Source of the DNA: Branchiostoma floridae
Taxonomy: Eukaryota; Chordata; Leptocardii; Amphioxiformes; Branchiostomatidae
NCBI RefSeq assembly: GCF_000003815.2
Contig: NC_049980.1
Span: forward strand, 262,954-289,811
Length of the DNA: 26,858 nt
Reading direction: 5' to 3'
Position 1 is the first letter of the stretch. The number at the start of each line of letters is the position of its first letter. The translations under genes and the position numbers were made by a program. The notes beneath the pieces are model-generated. The model was not told the origin of the DNA. It saw only the letters and a program-made list of their open reading frames with translations, and searched no databases. This document shows, piece after piece, positions 9,832-17,811 of this stretch.

Positions 9832-10050
9832 AACTATTTCTACTCTGAAGACGGACAGTGCCTGGACTATGCAATGGAACGGACTTTCCTCGAGACGTGC
9901 CGTCGATATTGCGGGGTCTTGCCAGAGCATCTTCCGTCGCCAGTGATCGTCCACTACCACAAAGACGCAGAAGAGGGCGCCCCGGACGATGATTCCACAG
10001 TCAACACGATACGGACTTATAGAGGACTTGAAAATGGACTGTCGTACTGA
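9832..10050 (+). CDS. Candidate terminal exon, 72 codons, Cys-bearing
   Basis: After an acceptor-like CCTGCCAG at 9831 the frame encodes 72 residues to a TGA at 10048-10050. It begins NYFYSEDGQCLDY and continues with ETCRRYCG. The spacing Gly-x-Cys ... Cys-x3-Cys-Gly resembles the end of an ShK-type domain, but the last Cys is absent, so the match is weak. The tail is acidic and hydrophilic. Codon composition is markedly more GC-rich than its surroundings, which supports a coding origin. Possibly a captured host gene fragment. Confidence 0.35.
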   Translation, partial: NYFYSEDGQCLDYAMERTFLETCRRYCGVLPEHLPSPVIVHYHKDAEEGAPDDDSTVNTIRTYRGLENGLSY

Positions 10051-10606
10051 TTTCGTAATGACATTTTTATCCTACGAATATTGATTGTATGGTTTATAAC
10101 GTTAGACTTGTGTCGGATACTGTACATTTGATATTGTACATATAAACTGATCAGTTTTGTTATGATGTTATTGACTTGGGCTTGATATTATTGGATCTGA
10201 CAGTGAACTGTTTAATTTTGGCTTCATTCAAGCTTCACTTTTTGTGAAGACCAATGAGGTTGTAGTGAGCTAAAACTTCCTTGGTAAGACTAAGAGACAA
10301 ATGCATATTGATTTGCCCCTTGACGTTAACATGATCTGTTCCTCCACATAATGTATTTGTTGTGATACTTGTGTCATCTGATTTATACAGGAAAGTCTTT
10401 GAAAAGCTTTCACAAAATGTAGCCTTACCGAGTTAGCATTTTCGGGGTTAAAACGGACAGGAAACGTTAAATATTAGGTAGTTAGCATGATCGTAAAGTT
10501 ACTGGATATTCTGAAATAATGTGTTGTATTGTTCCTATGATGTTTCAGTATATCTTAAGTTTATGCAACCTTTCCGGGGCGTAATAGCCCCGAACGCGCT
10601 CAGAAA
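10051..10606. other. AT-rich region, 3' UTR-like
   Basis: This AT-rich stretch follows the candidate terminal exon. I see no gene and no clear repeat until the 121-bp units begin near 10607. Confidence 0.35.
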
Positions 10607-10970
10607 ATATGAAATGTTCGGAACGTGTTTTGTCTCCAAAGAGTCCTAGAACGTTCCATTACTTGAAATCCGGATATGCGACATGATTATATGGTCCCAT
10701 TCTTGACTCCTGAAATTATCCGGATTAATACGAAATATTCGGAACGTGATTTGTATCCAAAGAGTCCGAACACGTTCCATTACTGGAAATCCGGATATGA
10801 GACGTAATTATTTGGTCCCGTTCCGGACTTCTGAAATTATCCGGATATATACGAAATATTCGGAACGTGGTTTGTCTCCAAAGAGTCCGAAAACGTTCCA
10901 TTACTGGAAATCCGGATATGAGGTAGGAATTAAATGGTCCCGTTCCGGACTCCTGAAATTTTCCGAAAAC
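10607..10970. repeat. 121-bp tandem repeat, about 3 copies (right subterminal)
   Basis: The landmark TTCGGAACGTG starts at 10617, 10738 and 10859. Each unit also carries CCAAAGAGTCC, ACGTTCCATTACT and GAAATCCGGATATG. The copies differ by scattered substitutions. The shared TCCGGA strings link it to the left end of the element. Confidence 0.9.
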
Positions 10971-11057
10971 GCAGGGGAGTCATGTCAGATTTCGTCCGGA
11001 TATTGTCCGGATATATCCAGAAACGGTCTCGATCCGGATGTATACAAACATAGAAAC

Positions 11058-11086
11058 GTCCGGAAATGACACCCTTTCGCACAGTG
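11058..11086 (-). repeat. CACTA-like right terminal inverted repeat
   Basis: This is the reverse complement of the left end with one difference (position 19 counted from the outside). It is followed by the CCC duplication at 11087-11089. Confidence 0.9.
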
Positions 11087-11089
11087 CCC

Positions 11090-11321
11090 TTTGTACATAT
11101 CTGAAATGTTCAGGTGGAAGTCACCACCAACTATAAGAGCTCGCACCCGCACGGCTGTTAAAATGTTCGCTGACTGGGACCCTCACCTGTTGAACTGTCC
11201 CGTAGCAAGCCTGAAGTGCTACGAGGGAAGCTTAAAATCTTTTGGCCCCCAACTGTGGAACAAACTGTCACTGAAGCACCGCAAGACTCTGGGACTGGTT
11301 AAGTTTATCAAGGAACTGTGA
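11090..11321 (+). CDS. Non-LTR retrotransposon ORF, C-terminal fragment
   Basis: The 76 codons from the Leu at 11091 end at TGA 11319-11321. They encode YISEMF, then RARTRTAVK, then SFGPQLWNKLSLKHRKT and FIKEL. This is the typical carboxy end of CR1/L2-group RT proteins (R-rich stretch, G-x-x-LWN-x-L, then a K-rich end). It joins in frame to the Pro codon at 7391-7392 plus base 11090, giving a total of 1074 residues if the inserted element is left out. The 3' UTR follows directly. Confidence 0.85.
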
Positions 11322-11505
11322 GGTCTAGATGGAAATGACAAATGAAATTGTGAGTTTTGATATGTCGTTTTGTGGTTATGCACTATTGTATGTGTTATTG
11401 TAATATTGCAAAGTTTTAAATTGTATTTTTGTTTACCCAGCATTGCCTGAAAAACAGGTTGTTATGTACCTGAGTGTTACTGCTGGTAAAATAAATAAAC
11501 TGAAA
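11322..11505 (+). other. Retrotransposon 3' UTR and tail
   Basis: After the stop comes an AT-rich stretch. It then has ATTGCCTGAAAAACAGGTTG (a short hairpin, CCTG/CAGG), ACCTGAGTGTTACTGCTGG and an AAAATAAATAAAC end. This resembles CR1/L2-type 3' ends. The exact end is uncertain by about 10 bases. Confidence 0.6.
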
Positions 11506-11815
11506 CACATAGCTAAATTCTTATCTGCAATCATTTTAGCACTTTGTTTGCCCCCTTCATCGGGGTCGTAATATAATCTACGACTGCTCCTCGCCACAAG
11601 GTGGCGCTTCTGCGATAAAGCGGTCCCAAACGTGACTAAGTTCGTATTTCCCCTTGTCAAGGCTCATAACTAGAGTAGATATATTTTTCATCTCCTAATT
11701 CATCACCTTAAGGTTATATTTTGGGTAGTTTATATGTTTGTGTGTGTAGAACACCGGCATAACTGGTCAAATTAAAACTCGTACGTCGTCCAACGTTTCT
11801 TTTTTAATGTTTTAG
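11506..11815 (+). other. Remainder of the large channel intron
   Basis: This is host intron sequence between the retrotransposon tail and the acceptor (TTTTTTAATGTTTTAG at 11815). No feature is recognised. Confidence 0.4.
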
Positions 11816-11967
11816 ATCAGGTGATCAGAGGAGAGCTGAAGTGTGACTGCCCCGTACCCTGCAGTATGACGTCATACAGCACGTCTGTGTCCTACGCAGG
11901 GTGGCCAAAACAGACACACCCGTACCTACCTTGCACCATACTGGGAGATGGACTCAAACTACATAAC
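11816..11967 (+). CDS. ASIC/DEG-like channel exon (CxCPxPC thumb/palm)
   Basis: The exon is 152 bases, phase 1 to 0, with acceptor TTTTAG|AT and donor AAC|GTGAGT. Its first two bases complete a codon with the exon ending at 3582. It encodes ELKCDCPVPCSMTSYSTSVS, then YAGWP. The C-x-C-x-x-P-C block followed by Tyr...Ser-Tyr-Ala-x-Trp-Pro is characteristic of DEG/ENaC proteins, particularly invertebrate and BASIC-like members. Reading past the donor gives a short tail ending in a stop. Confidence 0.85.
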
Positions 11968-12687
11968 GTGAGTTTCCTGAACGACTTCGTCGATGTTTCC
12001 ACGGCATGCTATTATCTTCTCTTTGTCTTATTTTCAGTAGGTAGCGCTAGGTCCACTTTATCAGTTGAATAAACTATATGTGTTGTTGAAAGAATGGGGT
12101 ATTTAGAAACAAAGGCAAGAAAGTACTGAACAAGCAATGCAACTGGAGATGATATTGGAAACGGTCAGACGTCTCAGATCTAGCAACCACTATCTTTTGT
12201 CAGTGACACTGGAGAAAAGTAGTGGAGTATCTGGATGTTTAACGTTCCTCGACGTATTTTGAGTTGATATCTAAGGATTTTGTGAATGAGTTGTCATAGC
12301 GTCACTGATATATACGGAGAGCATAAATATTATGTTGATGACGCTAAGTAGACACCTGTTTGGTGCTTTCTTGGTCCTTTTTTGTTGATATAGAAAATAC
12401 AACGGAAAGATGTCGAGAATAAAGACGTACTCCATAAAAGAAAGCTTACATCAGATGAATTAGGCATCCATGGAGTTGTGGCACGAATGACGCTTTGGTT
12501 TATTTGTATATATTGTTTGTTGTCCTCAGGTTGTCTGCTACTGATTGTTACACGTATTGCTCTGTTATTCATGTAAGTGCCCCCCCTTGGAAACCAGCTT
12601 CTAATAAGCTGAAGGGGCCACCCACCCGTCTAAAGATAAATAAATAAATAAATAAATCTTAATCTCGTAGTATTTTTCTTCCTGTAG
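11968..12687 (+). other. Intron ending in a truncated CR1/L2-like 3' tail
   Basis: The intron holds a retroelement tail (about 12475-12657) whose (AAAT)n end lies about 30 bases before the acceptor. A short coding exon may be missing or hidden here, because the flanking exons do not share phase. I could not find it. Confidence 0.4.
12475..12657 (+). repeat. 5'-truncated CR1/L2-like 3' end
   Basis: TGTAAGTGCCCCCCTTGG is followed by AAGCTGAAGGGGCCACCC and then (AAAT)n at about 12637-12656. This looks like the 3' UTR and simple-repeat tail of a CR1/L2-group LINE. The upstream limit is a guess. Confidence 0.5.
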
Positions 12688-12779
12688 AGCAAACGGCGTC
12701 GTGTTCAGCGTCTTCTATGAGAAACTGAACTACCAGAAAATCACAGAACTGAAAGCAATGGACGGAGGACAACTTGCAA
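12688..12779 (+). CDS. ASIC/DEG-like channel exon (pre-TM2)
   Basis: The acceptor TTCTTCCTGTAG ends at 12687, and the donor is GCAA|GTAAGT. The open frame encodes ANGVVFSVFYEKLNYQKITE, then LKAMDGGQLA. This matches the last extracellular strand of ASICs (xVxxFFExLNYExI...). It exits in phase 1 and joins the last exon correctly. At its 5' side the frame needs two bases from upstream, whereas the exon ending at 11967 finishes in phase 0. Either a small exon is unseen or there is a frameshift. Confidence 0.8.
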
Positions 12780-12920
12780 GTAAGTAGAAAGGGAGTAAGT
12801 TATTGATTGCTTACACAATCCACGTTGTCTGATACATGCCATCAACTTCCTCATTGAAGAAAACAACAACAACTGTGAAGGTAAATGTCGGCCAACCCTG
12901 GTTCCAATACTGTACATTTA

Positions 12921-13003
12921 AGTTCGCGGGGATTTACTTTCGACGTAGTGTCCGCGATGGTTTGAAGTTCGCGGTAAAGTGGCCATCGCGAAAACCGCGA
13001 ACA
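12921..13003. repeat. GTTCGCGG-type palindromic repeat
   Basis: GTTCGCGG at 12922-12929 pairs with CCGCGAAC at 12995-13002. GTTCGCGG recurs internally near 12967, and CCGCGATGG pairs with CCATCGCG. This is a small CpG-rich repeated element of unknown family. Confidence 0.5.
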
Positions 13004-13250
13004 TAAAACTACCGCAAACATTTCTGGGAGACACCGGTATGAAGCAGGGAGGGACATTCTAGTTGAAGATTTCTTTCGGAAGGTCCCATGTTCGAGAATG
13101 TATCGACAGCCTCATTACTCAAATCATGGCTGTACTAAAACGTGAACTGCTGTCTGTTCAGAAGTCGATCCGCTTTACCCATGTCTTTTTATTCCTGTGA
13201 TACTCTTTTGTAGGTCTGTTTTTAGGAGTAGTAGTACCTTAAGGTGGCAT

Positions 13251-13463
13251 GGAATCTCACTGCACTTGGGGCACCGGTGAGGCACTACCCGGTTCGTTCA
13301 CTGCGAGCGGCACTGTTTTATTGTTATACCCAAAAGTATGACTTTGAAGACAACATAATACACAAAACGGAAGAAAATCCGTTCTTTATCTCAGGCTGAT
13401 ATTTGTTGAGTCATCAACGAACCCCGCATTGCCGCACCGGTGCCCCAAGTGCAATGAGAGTCC
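13251..13463. mobile_element. Small inverted-repeat element (MITE)
   Basis: The left arm has TGCACTTGGGGCACCGGTG and the right arm has CACCGGTGCCCCAAGTGCA. The surrounding match covers about 30 bases per arm with few differences. There is no coding content, no clear target duplication and no assigned family. Confidence 0.6.
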
Positions 13464-13555
13464 ATCTTTACCCTGACAACTATTACTAGTACTCCTGCTT
13501 CATCTTTAAAAAAAACATGGACTCACTAATGTGTTCGCCCCCTCCCCACCCACAG

Positions 13556-13734
13556 GTAACATAGGAGGAATGATGGGCCTGTTTATAGGAGCTAGCCTGC
13601 TGACCCTCCTGGAGGTGTGGTAGTACCTGTGGCAGCGTCTGAAGGGGTTCCTCGGGAAACATCGTCGCCCAACGGTCATTGATGTTAAAACTCAACCACA
13701 CGACATAGAAAGGGGAATTGTGTTTCACAAGTAA
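13556..13734 (+). CDS. ASIC/DEG-like channel last exon (TM2 + tail) with in-frame TAG
   Basis: The exon enters in phase 1 after CCACCCACAG. It encodes NIGGMMGLFIGASLLTLLEV and a Trp, the second transmembrane helix with its GAS selectivity-filter motif, as in ASICs. A TAG at 13621-13623 follows at once. The same frame then stays open for 36 codons (YLWQRLKGF, KHRRPTV, to FHK) to TAA 13732-13734. That stretch has a typical basic cytoplasmic tail composition and the Tyr-Leu that normally follows an acidic residue in family members. A GAG-to-TAG change is the simplest reading. If used, the stop removes nearly all of the cytoplasmic tail. Confidence 0.88.
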
Positions 13735-15574
13735 ATTTCAAACCAAATCAAGGCGTACATATACTTGGAGACTAATATATATGCAAACTTGCCGTATCTA
13801 TTGAATTGTAACTAGTATCTTAAAGTATATATACCGATGTATAAATAAGTAAAGCTTAAGTTTGTAAATATTTTTACTTACGTTTGGCTGTTCTTTGACT
13901 AATGGTTTATTTGTAAAGCTTTATGGCCCTTGCATTTTGTTGCGTTCTCATAAAAGAGAGGTCAAAGGTCACCAAGATGACCCCATTATAGTATATAAAT
14001 GTTTGCTATTTCAATCAGTAAGTATGTATTATTCGGTGCGCCAAATGATGTTGGGCAGCACATATCAAATGTCCTCCATATGACAGTAAGTAAAAGATAA
14101 CGAGGCCAATTTTAGTTCTCGTCTTTGCTTACGAGACCTATTCCCCTGTCTCAAACTTTAAGTCAGGCAAACAATTCAGTTCAACGTTGAAGTCCAACAC
14201 ACGAAAACAATCATTTTATTTGATTTATTTTCACTACAACGTTACATAGCAGCCTGCTGTTGGCACACAACTTTCTGTAACATCACAGTAGAAACACTTT
14301 TCACAGCCATTCTCTCAAGCATTCTGTAATGTAACGTTACATCAAAATTTTAGAATGATCTTAAAAGCAAAAACACTGGTTACTTCTACCGCTACAGCGG
14401 GTATTTCACTGGTACGCGCCTGTTTGCGATGGATATTCGCTAACAGGCTCAAATTGGTCGCAAGTGGCAGCGAACCGTGGAGCGAACTAGTCACCCACAG
14501 GCGTGACAACTGCAAATTCCTTTTATGATGAATCTTAAGTCCTGTACATAGTTTTGAAATAAAAGGTAACACTGCAATTTCCAGTTAAGTTATTTTGTGT
14601 TTAATTGCCGCTGAAACTGAGCTGAGGATGTGGCATTCCGAGCTCGGCAATTTTGTTTACAGAGCCATGTCAGAGGTAATGTATTTTACCACAGGGGGGA
14701 CTTGTGGATAAGTCTCAAATATTGTAATAATTTGTCACCAACAAGAGCGGCCAGGTGAAATTGCTGTTTACTCCTCATGTATCTTCTACACAAATAGCTC
14801 TTTGGTATTCTCTGTGTTAGATTGATATTCGATCTATATATATTAAAGACATTTAATGAATAAATCATTGTATTGATTGCATGTATACTTTGTATACATT
14901 ACCTCTCTAAAAGGCCGTGACCAGTCACTAGGAAAGACACTCTAGTAAAAAAAAAGTAGAATAAATGAATTTAAAGGTGAATGGATCTAAATCATTATCA
15001 GCAAGGTCAGCTTTCTTTGCTCATATCTGTCTGAACACATCTCATTCACCGGTAACGCCATTCTAATAAACCACACTCTGATTTGGCATGACAATGAAAA
15101 TAAGATTTTGGCTTCTTACAGAGCCATACAATACAATCGTTTTGATAAATCTTTAATAAATGAATGAATCTTGCATTACCCCTTACTCCTCAGAACAATA
15201 GTTATAATGTTGTACCCAAATAGTATAATGTTAAACCGAAACCTACAGCTACCGTTGTCTTAAACTTGCAATTTCAATGATCAGTGATGATGATCCTAAT
15301 GAAAAATGAGAGAAATATGTTCTTCAAATGTGTACAAGATAAGTTTCCATGCTTTCTGCATTTAGATAACACTGAAAAAAAAAATTACATTTCTAATGCA
15401 ATTAGACAAACCATGTATTCTAAACTCCACCTGCAACTACATTTACAACTGTATTGAGAAGCGAGAAGAAGTTGAAACTGTGAATACTAGTATAGTTTAG
15501 ACTTTGTAGTCTCAGTCATGTATCACACCCTACACAGATTGTACTTAGATTCACTAGGAGATGTATTCTATTCA

Positions 15575-15645
15575 CCCTGACCTGTACTTAGCTTGTTCGA
15601 AAGCAAAGATGTACAATAAAGGTCTTCAATCATTCATTCATTCAA
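15575..15645 (+). repeat. Retroelement 3' tail with (ATTC)n
   Basis: The sequence CTGACCTGTACTTAGC, then ATGTACAATAAAGGTCTTCA, ends in (ATTC)n at about 15629-15644. Such a polyadenylation-like string plus a short simple repeat is typical of CR1/L2-type LINEs or their SINE partners. Confidence 0.5.
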
Positions 15646-16086
15646 TAAAGAATGCACTCACGAAGACGAATCGGATCTTATCCCCTAAGACATGGTCTTC
15701 AACTGTCCCCACTTCTGTGGAACGACCATCTCATATTTATTATATTCACCCATACACCATGTAGTTATTGGCAGTATTTCTCCATCTTGCTCTTCCCTTC
15801 TCCGGTATTCAAGTTGACTCATCTATCATTTTTTTTTGGTCGAATGACCCTGAATTTGGAATAAGAGTAGAATGGTCTATTCCTTCAGACGTTTTGTCTT
15901 CCTTTGCAATGATTACACCAAAATTTAAGATTTGTTGTTAAATTCGTTGTTGTCTTTGGCTGCAAAGAAATGATAAGCATTAATTAAAGTTTCACAGACA
16001 ACCATACAAAAAAAACCTCATAAAACACACTATATGTATTTGTATGTATGTAAACATGAAAAATAGTCGTGCACCTTTTTTTTGCT

Positions 16087-16256
16087 GAGGCTCTGAACTC
16101 ATTGATTACTATTCGTATCTGTGATAATCAAAAGGAAGCTGATGGACGCACGCACCTTCATTTAGCTGGCATATGCATCCCATGCGGAGTCGGCAGTGTT
16201 TATTACCCCATAATTTAGACCCACTCCACAAAAATCCAGCACAGATACCATGAGCC
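16087..16256 (-). pseudogene. Diverged partial duplicate of the lectin last exon
   Basis: On the minus strand this region resembles 16269-16435, with an offset of 169-182 bases. Both contain CCAGCTAAATGAAGGTGCG, a GTGT-type Cys-codon stretch and GAACTCATTGAT in the flank. The copy has stops and frameshifts in the lectin frame, so it cannot encode the end of the domain. It appears to be a local tandem duplication that decayed. Confidence 0.6.
16199..16204 (-). terminator. Possible polyadenylation signal for the membrane lectin gene
   Basis: AATAAA on the minus strand, 77 bases past the TGA at 16283-16281. It lies inside the duplicated segment. The assignment is positional only. Confidence 0.3.
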
Positions 16257-16280
16257 AGGGTTTTTCATGATTCTCCGAAC

Positions 16281-16705
16281 TCATTGATAGCCATTTGTAT
16301 CTGTAAAAATCAAAAGGTACGCACCTTCATTTAGCTGGCAGATGAATCCCCTACTGTGTAGGCAGTGTTTTTCGGCCCATGCAGACAAAGTCGACCAAAA
16401 TCCGACACAGCCACTGCGACCATGTGGACTTCCATGCCGCCAGTTGGAGTAGCCAGATGACGTCAGGGCTTGACCGTCCTCAAATGCCCACTGACCGTCC
16501 CGATTGGCGTAGGTCAGCCCAAGCCAGTAACCTCCGATGTCCTTCTGTAGACTGGCGAGAAAAGTGTTGGTCGCTCTGTCCTTCGGCATGGCTAACATGC
16601 CCCCGTCTTCGGCACAAGCCTGTCTGGCCTCATCGGGAGTTTTTGGTCCCGTAAAACTCTTGTAGCAAACTCCGTTAAAACGAAAGTAGTCTGCTTTCGG
16701 ACAAC
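16281..16705 (-). CDS. Membrane lectin gene: C-type lectin domain exon (probably last)
   Basis: The acceptor GAACAG|GTTGTCC is used in phase 1, matching the exon that ends at 17812. The exon holds a complete long-form CTLD: CPKADYF, VCYKSF, EARQACAEDGG, YWLGLTYANRDGQW, GCVGFW, AEKHC and RGFICQ, giving six Cys for three disulfides. The WIGL core is present as WLGL. EPN/QPD and WND motifs are absent, so classical calcium-dependent mannose or galactose binding is not expected. The frame runs to TGA at 16283-16281 after 13 residues past the domain. Alternatively a GTGCGT donor at 16324 would splice to an unseen exon. Position in the protein: the extracellular tip. Confidence 0.88.
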
Positions 16706-16911
16706 CTGTTCAAAAGAGTTTATTCCTTAATCAATATGCAAATAATACCTATGTGTCACCTCTCAATCCTTTATTATCCAGTAATCATCGTTGGAAGATT
16801 ATGCAGAAACACGCCCCAGCATTTACAAAATTGCATGTTAGTGTTAGCCCAAGCCTATAAGCTATGTCACTATTCCTATTGCGCATGTAGAGCAATATGA
16901 ATTGTAGGTAA

Positions 16912-16972
16912 CATGTCAGAGGTTAAGGCATTGGCATGTAAACAAAATAAAAACGCCTGGGTGCGAATCGAG
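16912..16972 (+). repeat. tRNA-like SINE head or tRNA pseudogene
   Basis: An A-box-like TGTCAGAGGTTAAGGCATTGG is followed about 30 bases later by GGGTGCGAATCGAGAC (B-box-like GNTCGAATC with a change). The layout resembles Leu/Ser-type tRNAs. It is too diverged for a functional tRNA. Confidence 0.4.
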
Positions 16973-17317
16973 ACAATAACTGAGACGAGAAGTGATGTAG
17001 GGGCCTTAATCATTGATATATTATCTACAATACGTATTGCTACGCTTGTGTACATGCAAAAGTGAACAAGCTTTCACCACACCACACCAGCTTTCCTAAC
17101 ATCAAAGGCCTTAGGAATCAAACGCTATTGCCAAGGTATGCAGTACTTGATGTATATGGCCAAGCAGAGGGTTGCATACGCGTGACAATTTGAACCACAG
17201 GTCCGGTAACTCCTCGACTTATAAGTGTTTTCAATCAATGGATCAGTGGAAACCACAAGACAACATGGCTTACATAACATTATTATTAAAAATACCATTC
17301 AATCTCTTAAACTGGAT

Positions 17318-17400
17318 TTAAAAAAAAAAACGGAAATGTACTTCCGGACGTTTCGAGTGACATCCATCACTCTTCTTCAGCGTCACTAGAAGAAACAGGC
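17318..17400 (-). repeat. Dispersed repeat with hammerhead-like core (Penelope-like?)
   Basis: On the minus strand CTGAAGA (17380-17374) is followed by GAGTGA, a TGGATG loop, TCACTC and GAAAC (17354-17350). CTGANGA, stem, GAAAC is the hammerhead core order, and Penelope-like retroelements are known to carry such ribozymes. One extra A lies between CTGAAGA and the stem, and no partner for stem I is visible, so activity is doubtful. A poly-T stretch follows. Confidence 0.35.
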
Positions 17401-17811
17401 AGAAAAATTCAATACAAGTACAGCTAACTAGCAAAACTGGTTGAACATGTCAAATTACAAACTCCTAATGGTCGTATGCAAATGTTACACAAATGTAAAT
17501 CTTGTTTGTAGAGTTCCTTATGGTAAGACAATACCATAGGAAACGTTATTGTCCCATACAGACATGATTCACATTTGAGTAACATGTACATTTGATCATT
17601 ACGAGTAAGTGAATCGACATCTTGAACCATTTTTTTGTAGTTAACTGTACTTGAATTGTTCTGCCAGTTCATTCGTAGAGGTACTTAAGAAGAGATATGG
17701 ATGTCATTCAAAAAGTCTGTAAGTAAATCCCCGTTTTCATCCAGATGTAGAGATTGGATTCTAGTTAAATATTGTAATACCTGGATGTCTAACATTTATA
17801 AACGTACTTAC

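Larger units (their letters stand above)
7393..11086. mobile_element. CACTA/EnSpm-like DNA transposon, probably non-autonomous
   Basis: The element has 29-bp terminal inverted repeats (7393-7421 and 11058-11086). Both begin CACTGTGCGAAAGGGTGT and have a single mismatch at position 19. It is flanked by CCC on both sides (7390-7392, 11087-11089), a 3-bp duplication. CACTA-type elements begin CACTA/G, make 2-3 bp duplications and carry many subterminal repeats. Here TCCGGA/TCCGGAC strings recur through both ends. No transposase domain is recognisable. Removing the element and one CCC leaves the retrotransposon frame open across the junction, so it inserted into an intact coding sequence. Confidence 0.85.
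3705..11505 (+). mobile_element. CR1/L2/Crack-like non-LTR retrotransposon, split by a DNA element
   Basis: The element lies in the sense orientation inside one channel intron. It has a repeated 5' leader (3705-4293), a long ORF with APE endonuclease and reverse transcriptase (from 4400), a 3694-bp insertion (7393-11086), the ORF's carboxy end (11090-11321) and a 3' UTR. The 3' UTR ends with a GGTAAAATAAATAAAC-type tail near 11505. The true 5' edge and the target duplication were not found, so the start is the first recognisable repeat. There is no RNase H domain, and the single-ORF layout fits the CR1/L2/Crack group. The assignment to clade is by motif layout only. Confidence 0.85.
12780..13555 (+). 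other. Last channel intron, with two inverted-repeat elements
   Basis: The intron contains a GTTCGCGG...CCGCGAAC repeat (12921-13003) and an inverted-repeat element (13251-13463). The acceptor is CCCACCCACAG at 13555. Confidence 0.45.
13735..16280. other. Convergent intergenic region
   Basis: This lies between the 3' ends of the channel gene (plus) and the membrane lectin gene (minus). It is AT-rich. AATAAA at 14558-14563 (plus) could serve the channel transcript, about 820 bases after its stop. A retroelement tail lies at about 15575-15645. It also holds a diverged duplicate of lectin exon sequence (16087-16256). No protein-coding gene is supported. Short ORFs on either strand lack splice or domain support. 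Confidence 0.45.
16706..17811 (-). other. Intron with tRNA-like SINE piece and Penelope-like fragment
   Basis: The intron contains a tRNA-like stretch on the plus strand (16912-16972) and a hammerhead-core-like repeat on the minus strand (about 17318-17400). No exon with domain support was found. Confidence 0.4.

Noticed and set aside
14342-14572. Minus-strand 76-codon ORF
   Set aside because: No domain, splice sites or neighbouring exons; intergenic AT-rich DNA.
15652-15864. LINE C-terminal fragment (RHGLQLSPLLWND-like)
   Set aside because: Only a faint similarity to the LWN motif over a short stretch; not enough to call.
17350-17380. Functional hammerhead ribozyme
   Set aside because: An extra base breaks the core and no stem I partner was found; kept only as a repeat with a hammerhead-like core.
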